DNA from: Actinomycetota bacterium
GTDB lineage: Bacteria > Actinomycetota > CADDZG01 > JAHWKV01
NCBI GenBank assembly: GCA_019347725.1
Contig: JAHWKV010000076.1
Coordinates: forward strand, 1 to 5,963
Length of the DNA: 5,963 nt
Direction: 5' to 3'
The notes beneath the pieces are model-generated. The model was not told the origin of the DNA and ran no database searches. It saw only the letters and a program-made list of their open reading frames with translations. Of the stretch, positions 1 through 5,664 are shown piece after piece. Numbering within the stretch: position 1 is the first letter of the stretch; the number at the start of each line of letters is the position of its first letter. A program made the position numbers and the translations under genes.

Positions 1-282
1 GTATGGGTGGGTGGGCTGGTCCTGCGGGTGGTCCAGTTTGTCGTGGTGGGTTGGGGTGGGTACCCGCAGGTCGTGGTGCTGACCTCCTCGTAGCTTCAGC
101 CGGTGGAGTGTTCGGCCGTCATCGAAGCGCTGACCGAGGTAACCGGCGCAGGCTCCAGCGAGGTGAACATCGAGGCCGTCGGTGAGAAGTGGGGCGCCAA
201 CATCACCAACCAAGCGTTACGGGGCCTGGGTATCTTCCTGCTGCTGGCCATCGCCTATATCTCGTAGCGGCTGGAGCCCAAG
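1..282 (+). pseudogene. secF: SecF, upstream part, interrupted by two in-frame TAG codons
   Basis: Frame 1 reads through the periplasmic part of SecF and into a membrane helix. Recognisable protein runs from about position 61: a VVVLTSS strand, then TAG at 91-93, then LQPVE and EALTEVTG, then VGEKWGANIT and a hydrophobic helix ending AYIS. A second TAG follows at 265-267, directly before RLEPKM. SecF homologues have an aromatic residue (often Trp) at that second site, so TGG to TAG is the simplest explanation. The frame is the same on both sides of both stops, so these are point changes and not frameshifts. The N-terminal helix and start codon lie outside the window. Positions 1-60 are hydrophobic when translated but not recognisable as SecF. 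This may be sequencing or assembly error at a contig edge, or a true nonsense allele. Confidence 0.7.
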
Positions 283-915
283 ATGGCTGCGGCCGGCATC
301 CTGGCCCTAATGCACGACCTGATCATCACCGCCGGCATCTACGCGCTTGTGGGCTTCGAGGTCTCTCCGGCTTCGGTGATCGCCTTGCTGACCATCCTCG
401 GATACTCGCTGTACGACACGGTGGTCGTCTTTGACCGAATTCAAGAGACTGAGAAGCTGCCGGCGAACCTAAAGAGCAGCTTTGCCGAGATCGCCAACGC
501 CGCCTCCAACCAGGTCATTATGCGTTCCATCAGCACGTCGCTGTCTACGCTTTTGCCGGTGGGGAGCTTGCTCTTCGTGGGATCGTACCTGCTGGGGGCC
601 GAGACCCTGAAGGACCTGGCTCTGGCTTTGTTCGTCGGTATAGCGGCCTCAACTTACTCCAGCATCTATCTGGCGGTACCGGCGTTGTCGATTTGGAAAG
701 AGCGCGAACCTCGCTACGCGATGGCCAGCGCTCGCAGGCGCCGGGCCGGCAGGACCTCCAGCGAGCCCCGGGAAGCTAGCTCCGAAGGAGACCAAACCAA
801 TGGTGAGGCGCCCTCCGCCGAAACTCGGTCCCAGGGAGGTGCCAAGCCCGCCAAGACGCAAACTAAGCGCAGTCAGAGCCGGGCAAAACGCAAAAAAGGC
901 GGAGGTAAGCGGTGA
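283..915 (+). CDS. secF: Protein translocase subunit SecF, C-terminal open segment
   Basis: SecF works with SecD in the cytoplasmic membrane and uses the proton motive force to help complete Sec-dependent protein export. This segment (210 residues from the ATG at 283) holds the family's strongest signatures: MHDLIITAGIYALVGFEV, then GYSLYDTVVVFDRIQE at about residues 40-55, then the MRSISTSLSTLLPV and LFVGIAASTYSSIYLAVP helices. The protein frame continues upstream of 283, so this ATG is very probably an internal methionine of a longer gene cut by the TAG at 265. A GGAG at 273-276 does sit six bases before it, so reinitiation is conceivable. Residues from about 145 on form a hydrophilic, Arg/Lys/Ser-rich tail ending KRKKGGGKR. 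The TGA stop (913-915) overlaps the GTG start of apt, indicating coupled translation. Confidence 0.88.
   Translation: MAAAGILALMHDLIITAGIYALVGFEVSPASVIALLTILGYSLYDTVVVFDRIQETEKLPANLKSSFAEIANAASNQVIMRSISTSLSTLLPVGSLLFVGSYLLGAETLKDLALALFVGIAASTYSSIYLAVPALSIWKEREPRYAMASARRRRAGRTSSEPREASSEGDQTNGEAPSAETRSQGGAKPAKTQTKRSQSRAKRKKGGGKR
901..905 (+). promoter_or_regulatory. Ribosome binding site for apt
   Basis: GGAGG lies six bases before the GTG at 912, inside the last codons of secF. It is the best Shine-Dalgarno match in the window and decides the apt start. Together with the GTGA stop/start overlap it supports translational coupling of secF and apt. Confidence 0.75.
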
Positions 916-1442
916 CCGACGAAGCCCGGGAGCGCTGGAAGCAAACCATCCGAACCATCAACGATTTTCCCAAGCCCGGCATAGATTTCAAGGACATAAC
1001 GCCCTTGCTGGCAGATGCCCGGGCGCTGCGGGAGGTTGTGGACGAAATGGCGCAACCCTATTCATCGATGCACATCGATTCCGTGTGCGGGATCGAGGCG
1101 CGCGGGTTCATACTGGCCGCACCCGTGGCGCTCAAGTTGGGGGCAGGCTTTGCTCCGATCCGCAAGCACGGTAAGCTTCCCTACCGCAGCGAGGCCGCTT
1201 GCTATCAGCTTGAGTATGCGGAGGCGGTGCTCGAGATACACGCCGACGCCGTCAGCTCCGGGGACCGGGTGTTGATCGTGGATGACGTGCTGGCCACCGG
1301 CGGGACCGCCCGGGCGGCCGCGGATCTCGTGCAACGGTTGGGCGCAACGGTAAGCGGCGTTACGTGTCTGATCGAGCTGAGCTTCCTGGACGGAAAGACA
1401 AAGCTAAAGGGCTTGGATACTCACTTTTTAATCACTTACTAG
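912..1442 (+). CDS. apt: Adenine phosphoribosyltransferase
   Basis: Cytosolic purine-salvage enzyme that makes AMP and pyrophosphate from adenine and PRPP. The 176-residue product has the usual length for bacterial APT. Visible signatures are FPKPGIDFKDITPLL (residues 19-33), the ARGF turn (63-66), the RKHGKLP flexible-loop start (84-90) and the PRPP-binding motif VLIVDDVLATGGT (120-132), whose two adjacent aspartates and TGGT loop are typical of the type I phosphoribosyltransferase fold. The GTG start is chosen because it follows GGAGG at good spacing and because family homology begins almost at once. The stop is TAG, which shows that TAG terminates translation here and argues against reading the TAGs in secF as sense codons. 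secF followed by apt is a conserved order in many actinobacteria, where relA often comes next; here it does not. Confidence 0.95.
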   Translation: MTDEARERWKQTIRTINDFPKPGIDFKDITPLLADARALREVVDEMAQPYSSMHIDSVCGIEARGFILAAPVALKLGAGFAPIRKHGKLPYRSEAACYQLEYAEAVLEIHADAVSSGDRVLIVDDVLATGGTARAAADLVQRLGATVSGVTCLIELSFLDGKTKLKGLDTHFLITY

Positions 1443-1500
1443 TTCACGGTGGCGGCCGCAACGTGGGGGCGAACCCAACGTTCGAGAATTGCGGGAGAGC

Positions 1501-1971
1501 ATGGAAGAGGCGATGAAAAGCCGGCGTCGGATCTATGCGGTAGGCGCCGTGGTCGCAGGGTTGATGTGGGCCCTTATCTATGCGGTCGGGAACCGGCTGA
1601 ACGGACCCATAATCCGGGTCGGAGTGGCTCAGGAGCTGATCCTCGGCCTGGCAGGGGCGTTCTGCCTGCTGGCGGCGCTGTTTGTATTTTCGATGAAGCC
1701 CAAGCTGGTCGATGAGCTAATCGAGTCCGCGCGCCGGCGCGGTGACGATGGCGGCGCCGACCTCACGTTGAAGGCCATGGCCCGCCAGCTTTCCTTGATG
1801 GGCGCAGGGCTGGGCTGGAGCGTTCTAACCGCCGGGTATATAGCGGTTAGCCTGACGGGTTTGTACTACGCGTTCGGCGCTTTTGTGGTTCTGGCCATGG
1901 TGGTCAGCGGCTCGGCCGGGGCTCGGATTCGACGGCTCATCGGCTATGCCGAACAGATGGGTATCGGTTAG
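1501..1971 (+). CDS. Small four-helix membrane protein, unknown function
   Basis: I do not recognise this family. The product is about 156 residues from the ATG at 1501. An in-frame TTG at 1489 and an ATG at 1513 are alternative starts: GGGAG lies close before 1501, and GGAAGAGG before 1513, so the start is uncertain. Numbered from the TTG, hydrophobic segments lie near residues 15-33, 49-68, 104-124 and 125-142. The second and third are separated by a charged loop of about 35 residues (ESARRRGDDGGAD), giving two helical hairpins, and the end is basic (ARIRRL). No catalytic motif or metal-binding cluster is visible. It follows apt by about 60 bases on the same strand, so cotranscription with secF-apt is possible. 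Its TAG stop overlaps the stop of the convergent kinase gene by 4 nt. GC-rich codon positions and a long uninterrupted frame make it likely to be real. Confidence 0.72.
   Translation: MEEAMKSRRRIYAVGAVVAGLMWALIYAVGNRLNGPIIRVGVAQELILGLAGAFCLLAALFVFSMKPKLVDELIESARRRGDDGGADLTLKAMARQLSLMGAGLGWSVLTAGYIAVSLTGLYYAFGAFVVLAMVVSGSAGARIRRLIGYAEQMGIG
1825..1850. repeat. Inverted repeat with 8-bp perfect arms inside the membrane-protein gene
   Basis: CTAACCGC at 1825-1832 and GCGGTTAG at 1843-1850 are exact reverse complements around a 10-base loop, CGGGTATATA. No T-run follows on either side, so it does not look like a standard intrinsic terminator. It lies within codons for a membrane helix (LTAGYIAVSL) about 120 bases before the convergent stop codons. 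It could be chance, an operator-like site or an RNA hairpin. Confidence 0.4.
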
Positions 1972-2831
1972 GCGCCACGGAGAGCGGAAGAGGCTGCGGC
2001 CTCCGCCTGGGCGGCGTAGCCGCCGCCGAACAGAGCCGCATGCACGAGCAGGGGAAACAGCTGGTGCAGCCCGACGCGGGCCTCCCAGCCGTCGGGCAGC
2101 GGGTATTCCTGCCGGTAGGCGTCGATGATTCGATCCAGGTGCGGCGTGCCGAACAGCCTCAGCATCGCTAGGTCCGTCTCCCGATGGCCGCCGTGGGCGG
2201 CGGGGTCTATTAACCACGCACGGCCGTCGGCGCCCCAAAGCACATTACCGCTCCACAGATCGCCGTGCAGCCGCGCCGGCGGTTCCGGCGGACCGGCAAT
2301 TTGGTCGATGCCGTCCGTGGCTTTGTGGATGGTATCCACCTGGCGGCTGTTGAGGCTACCGCCGTCGTATGCCATCTTTAGATACACCTCCACGCGGTGG
2401 GTCACGTAGAAGGTGCACCAGTCATCCTCCTCAACGTTGTGCATGGGCGCCAGGCCTATGGTTCCGGTCACGGGGCCGCCCGCCGGTGGGGACCCGAACG
2501 CCGGGGCGCCGGCACGATGAAGCCGGGCAAGCTGCCGGCCCAGGTTCTCCGCCGCGACCGCGTTGGGGCTGCCTGTGGGGACAAGGTCGGTGATCATCCA
2601 CTGCTCGTCGTGCTCTCGAACGCGGGGCGTACGAACGGTGTCGGTCTCGGCGAGCCAGTTGAGGGATGCGACCTCGGCCGCGATCGCGCCCGGGCGGGAA
2701 TCGTTCTTGGCGAGCACCCTGTCGTCGTTCTCCAGCCTCACCTCGTATGCAGATCCGCCGAGAGGGTGCGCGCTGGGCGCCGGCATGCCCATGAGTCGCG
2801 TGACGGCGGAGCGGGGGTCGGACCGGGTCAT
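1968..2831 (-). CDS. Fructosamine kinase family protein (putative ketosamine 3-kinase)
   Basis: Predicted cytosolic small-molecule/protein-repair kinase with an APH-like fold. Characterised bacterial relatives phosphorylate the third carbon of sugar-derived ketosamines on glycated proteins, often ribulosamines or erythrulosamines, so that the adduct falls off. The 287-residue product has the usual family length. Visible motifs are the ATP-site lysine in VLAKND (Lys42), the catalytic loop HGDLWSGN (189-196, Asp191 as base), the metal-binding DPA (Asp209) and GHRETDLAML (215-224), which is highly typical of this family. The ATG at 2829-2831 is preferred over an in-frame GTG at 2853-2855 because it overlaps the upstream phosphatase stop as ATGA, implying coupling. 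The TAA stop (1968-1970) overlaps the stop of the convergent gene. Substrate is inferred from family and neighbour. Confidence 0.9.
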   Translation of the reverse strand: MTRSDPRSAVTRLMGMPAPSAHPLGGSAYEVRLENDDRVLAKNDSRPGAIAAEVASLNWLAETDTVRTPRVREHDEQWMITDLVPTGSPNAVAAENLGRQLARLHRAGAPAFGSPPAGGPVTGTIGLAPMHNVEEDDWCTFYVTHRVEVYLKMAYDGGSLNSRQVDTIHKATDGIDQIAGPPEPPARLHGDLWSGNVLWGADGRAWLIDPAAHGGHRETDLAMLRLFGTPHLDRIIDAYRQEYPLPDGWEARVGLHQLFPLLVHAALFGGGYAAQAEAAASSALRGA

Positions 2832-3304
2832 TCGTCCAGGTTCTGCCGGATCCACTCAATTAACCCCGGCATCGACGCTTCTATCATTTCCAACACCCGG
2901 GTGAAACCGCCGTCACCGCCGTAGTAGGGGTCCGGGACGTCCAGGTCGGAGGCGGAGTCGGGGTCGAACGAGCGCAGCATTCGAACCCTGTCCATGGCTC
3001 CGGGCGAATCGCCGGCCAGGCGCTGCAGGAAGCGATAGTGACCGGAGTCGAGCGCAATCAGCAGGTCCGCGTCCAGGTGCTCGGGCCCCACCGTCGCAGC
3101 TACGTGCCCGATCGGGTAGCCTTTCTCAGCAAGCGTCGACGCTGCCCGGTAGTCGGCGGGCTGCCCGACGTGCCAGCCGCCCGTCCCGGCGCTCGTTACC
3201 TTGACTTTGTCCGCCAGTCCCTGCTTGGCCAAGTGCTCGACCATGACCTTTTCCGCCATCGGGGACCTGCAGATGTTGCCCGAGCAAACAAAGCAAATGT
3301 GCAT
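2828..3304 (-). CDS. Low-molecular-weight protein tyrosine phosphatase family protein
   Basis: Cytosolic Cys-dependent phosphatase of 158 residues, the normal family length. The P-loop CSGNICRS starts at residue 7 with nucleophile Cys7 and phosphate-binding Arg13 in the C-X5-R arrangement. The general-acid loop DPYYGG carries Asp125. The STSAGT-like strand after the first helix (VTSAGTGGW) is also characteristic. Members dephosphorylate phosphotyrosine proteins, and some, including human LMW-PTP-A and bacterial homologues next to ketosamine kinases, act on protein-bound ribulosamine 5-phosphate. Its TGA overlaps the ATG of the downstream kinase, and it starts nine bases after the SURF1-like stop, so the three genes form one transcription unit. 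No good Shine-Dalgarno sequence precedes the ATG, so its translation may depend on the upstream gene. Confidence 0.93.
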   Translation of the reverse strand: MHICFVCSGNICRSPMAEKVMVEHLAKQGLADKVKVTSAGTGGWHVGQPADYRAASTLAEKGYPIGHVAATVGPEHLDADLLIALDSGHYRFLQRLAGDSPGAMDRVRMLRSFDPDSASDLDVPDPYYGGDGGFTRVLEMIEASMPGLIEWIRQNLDE

Positions 3305-3313
3305 ATGGACAAA

Positions 3314-4099
3314 CTAACCCGTTGCGGGGGTTGGCTCATCTCCTGCTTCCCGGCGGCCGAGTCGTTGACGTTCTTTTCGAATTAAGCCGCCGTATGCGAC
3401 CGATGCCGCGAAGGCGAAGAAAAGCCACTGTAACGCGTAGGACAGGTGCGGCCCGTCGTCCGGCTCCGGCACCGGCGCGGGCTCGGGGAGCTCGCCGGAG
3501 TTGGCCGGCCGTTGGTCCTGCAGCCGTAGGTAGAGAGGAAAGACCGGGTAGGGCATCTGCTCTTCCAGCCGGGTCAGGTCCACTCTGGGCAGGGAGTTGA
3601 CGCGCCCGGGCGGGGGGTCGGATATGCCCAGGAAGCCCTTGTCCTCGGATTGCAGAAGCAGCCCGGCTACCTCGACGGATCCTGCGGGTGGCGCGGTCTG
3701 CCCCATGCCCGGCTCGTCGACGGACAGCGGGACCCAACCCCGGTCCACGATCAAGGCCGTACCGGTGTCGGTTATCAGGGGGGTGAGAAGGTGGTGCCCG
3801 GGGCGGCCCTCAAGGGAGCGGGACCGTAGCAGAACCTCCTCGGAAAGGTCGTAGCTGCCGGAGGTTTCCAGGGTCCTGTATACGGCCGCGTCAAGCTCCT
3901 CGTCATCGGCCTGCGGTTCGAACGCCTCCTTAAGATCTGCAGGGGGCAATCGGGTCTGGGCCAGCAGCCGCTCGTTGTCCGCCCTGCGGGACTGCAGGCG
4001 GTCGAGCTGCCACAACGCCAGGGCCAGGCAGACGATAACGATGACAGCTGCAAAAATGTGGATGAGTATCCACCGGCGCGAAGCGAAGGGATTGAGCAT
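3314..4099 (-). CDS. SURF1 family cytochrome oxidase assembly protein
   Basis: Membrane protein that helps assemble haem-copper cytochrome c oxidase, probably at the haem a insertion step. At 261 residues it has the expected layout: a short basic start, helix 1 (about residues 11-29) followed directly by the signature LWQLDRL (29-35), a long external domain containing LLTPLI and VDRGWVP (118-124), then HLSYALQW (218-225) leading into helix 2 (about 221-240), and a charged cytoplasmic tail. The proline/acidic linker at about 206-216 just before helix 2 is lineage-variable. The ATG at 4097-4099 is the natural start because the basic residues and helix 1 follow it directly. No clear Shine-Dalgarno is seen. 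It is the first gene of the three-gene set ending with the ketosamine kinase. No oxidase subunit genes are in the window. Confidence 0.92.
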   Translation of the reverse strand: MLNPFASRRWILIHIFAAVIVIVCLALALWQLDRLQSRRADNERLLAQTRLPPADLKEAFEPQADDEELDAAVYRTLETSGSYDLSEEVLLRSRSLEGRPGHHLLTPLITDTGTALIVDRGWVPLSVDEPGMGQTAPPAGSVEVAGLLLQSEDKGFLGISDPPPGRVNSLPRVDLTRLEEQMPYPVFPLYLRLQDQRPANSGELPEPAPVPEPDDGPHLSYALQWLFFAFAASVAYGGLIRKERQRLGRREAGDEPTPATG

Positions 4100-4168
4100 C
4101 TAGGAGACCAGATTACCTGCTCACGGCCGGGGCGAACCGACGACCCGGCTTTGAGTGGGGGGTCGAGC
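4100..4168 (-). other. Intergenic gap upstream of the SURF1-phosphatase-kinase unit
   Basis: These 69 bases between the permease stop and the SURF1-like start are the only place on the - strand where a promoter for the three-gene unit would fit without lying inside a gene. A 6-bp inverted repeat (CGACCC at 4141-4146, GGGTCG at 4160-4165) with a 13-base loop follows the permease but has no T-run. A TAATCT hexamer near the SURF1 end could be a -10 box, but no convincing -35 goes with it. I therefore mark the gap and call no promoter or terminator. Confidence 0.3.
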
Positions 4169-5468
4169 TCAACCTATGTCCCGGCGGCGCAATCCGGCCA
4201 GTCCAACCGCCGCCAGCAACAGCGCCGATGCGAGCAACGCCGATGTGGGCAGCGCTCGGAGATCCTCGGGAGCCAGGGGCACGTGGCTAAAGGGGGATAG
4301 GTTCATCATCCACTGGTCCAGGTCTAAAGTGGGCCCGAGCTGGCCCAGCAACAGGAATCCGGTCAGAGCGATCCACGCTGCAAAGACCAGCTTCGGGGCT
4401 AGGCCGAACAGCGCCAGGGTCAGTCCGGCGAGAACCAGGATGGCCGGTACGTGCAGGACGGACGTGGCCAGGACGTCCACGGTGCTGCCGGCGATGTCGC
4501 CTGATCCCAATCCGTGGACGAGGCCTGCGCTCGCGCCTGCGGCGGCCATGGTGCTTATGGCGCCTACCGTCGCCGGCAGCAGGTGGCTCAGTCCCCAGCG
4601 GACGCGGCCTACCCGGGTAGCCAGGACCGGCTCCGCTCGAAAAGTGGTCTCCTCCGACCGTAGGCGCAGGACGGCCTGAATCACAAACCGGCCAGTACGT
4701 AGGCGGCGCCGACGCAGTGAATAACAGCACAGCGAACATCCCGAAGATCCACCAGCGCTCTTCAGCGAAGGGCCGGACCTGCTGCGACCAGCCAACCGGC
4801 GACACAAAAGAGAGCAGCTTCATGCCCTGTGAGGTGGTCGAGTCGCCTAGAGCCCTCAGCAGGTAAGCGGCCGCCAGCACGGTGCCGGCCAGCGCGCTCG
4901 ACGTATTGGAGTTCTCGGCCAGCTGCGCGGTTGCCGCGGATAGTCCGGCGAAGACCACACCCACACATGAGAACCCCAGGCCGAGCGCGATCGAGCCGGC
5001 GACCGGTTCGCCGATCGCGAGCAGGGTGGTCGTGACGGCGGCGCCGATAGCGAAGCTGGCGCCGAACGAGACGGTGAGCGCAGCCGCCAGGGGAGCGGTG
5101 CGTCCGACGACTCCGGCCATCACCAGCTCGAGCCGCTGTGCTTCCTCTTCGGCTCGGGTGTGTCGGGTGACCGTCATTATGCCGAACAGGCCGGTAAGGG
5201 TAGCCCCGAGGCCTCCCAGGCGCCAGGCGACGAGCCCGCCGCCAGAGGAAAGGTCGAACGCCGGACCCAGCAGGGCCACCAGCGAGGGGTTGTTGGCCAG
5301 GGTGGCTCCGAACTGCCGGCGGGACTCGGCGGTGGGGTAGAGCTCCTCGAACGCCAGCCCGGTGACGTAGGAAAGTACGCCGAAGCCTAGAATCCAGGCC
5401 GGGATACGGAAGCGATCCAGCCGAAGGTTGAGCCGGACCAAGGTGGCGGTGCCCGCCAGAGCGATCAC
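4169..5468 (-). pseudogene. ABC-2 permease of polyketide-antibiotic exporter type, broken by deletion and frameshift
   Basis: Membrane half of a two-gene ABC exporter (COG3559/TnrB3-like). The intact family has two related halves and about 520-540 residues, from memory. The N-terminal half (start GTG at 5466-5468, overlapping the ATPase TGA as GTGA) reads well for about 254 residues: LVRLNLRLDRFRIPAWI, RHTRAEEEAQRLELV at about 103-117, AQLAENSNTSSALAG and SPVGWSQQVRPFAEERWW at about 223-240. The reading frame then fails near 4712. The C-terminal half resumes in another frame from about 4687: VIQAVLRLRSEETTFRAEP, LATRVGRVRWGLSHL, and the typical end LRRRDIG before TGA at 4169-4171. The roughly 90-100 residues that normally join the halves are missing. 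Left unrepaired, the first frame runs to a stop at 4287 with non-membrane, Arg/Pro/Gly-rich sequence. Confidence 0.85.
4684..4712 (-). other. Lesion in permease: frameshift plus internal deletion junction
   Basis: On the - strand the good frame reads LLFTAS up to about 4710. One base is then missing if AAYVLAG (4707 to about 4687) is the true continuation. After GGCCGG the sequence changes frame again at TTTGTGATT and enters the middle of the second half (VIQAVLRLR). The two steps fit a one-base loss plus removal of about 90-100 codons. The exact breakpoints are inferred from the protein pattern. Confidence 0.6.
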
Positions 5469-5664
5469 GGCCCGGCCGGGTGCTCGACGGCGTAGTGTTT
5501 GAGGAACAATTCCTCCAGGGTGGGAGGCTGGCTCCGGAGGCTGCGCACCCGATGCCTCCCAGATGCGCCAGCACGTCGCTCAGATGCTCTTGCTCAACCT
5601 TGCACTCAGTGTGGGAGCCGCTGACACGGAGATCGGAGACCCCCGCCAGGGCGTTCAGGGAGTC
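5465..5664 (-). pseudogene. ABC transporter ATPase, C-terminal tail only, frameshifted
   Basis: Only the accessory C-terminal domain (DUF4162-like) of a drug-exporter ABC ATPase remains, about 67 residues. It reads DSLNALAGVSDLRVSGSH, then HLSDVLAHLGGIG in one frame and VRSLRSQPPTLEELFLKHY in the next, ending in AGP and TGA at 5465-5467. PTLEELFL followed by H-Y is a very common end of these ATPases. The two pieces join if one G is restored in the GGG at 5548-5550 (GGC ATC GGG GTG CGC). Walker A, signature and Walker B motifs are all absent, because the sequence upstream of about 5664 is NRPS. The stop overlaps the permease GTG as GTGA, the usual coupling of an exporter ATPase with its permease. 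In its present form it cannot power transport. Confidence 0.8.

Noticed and set aside
91..267. TAG recoding (pyrrolysine-like or reassigned stop) in secF
   Set aside because: TAG ends apt, the membrane-protein gene and the SURF1-like gene normally, and no tRNA gene or recoding signal is visible. Error or nonsense mutation is simpler.
1452..1459. GCGGCCGC (NotI site) as a possible cloning junction
   Set aside because: An 8-base GC palindrome is expected by chance in DNA this rich in GC, and gene content is continuous across it.
2397..2924. A 175-residue + strand frame opposite the kinase gene
   Set aside because: It is antisense to a gene with clear kinase motifs, is Gly/Arg-rich without recognisable domains, and is explained by GC-rich codon bias.
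4100..4125. Sigma-70-type promoter for the SURF1 unit (TAATCT as -10)
   Set aside because: No acceptable -35 hexamer at 16-18 bases, so the match is too weak to call.
4141..4165. Intrinsic terminator after the permease
   Set aside because: The stem has only six pairs with a 13-base loop and no T-run on the transcribed strand.
4882..5340. A 152-residue + strand frame opposite the permease
   Set aside because: Ser/Arg/Pro-rich shadow with no motif; the - strand carries the recognisable permease sequence.
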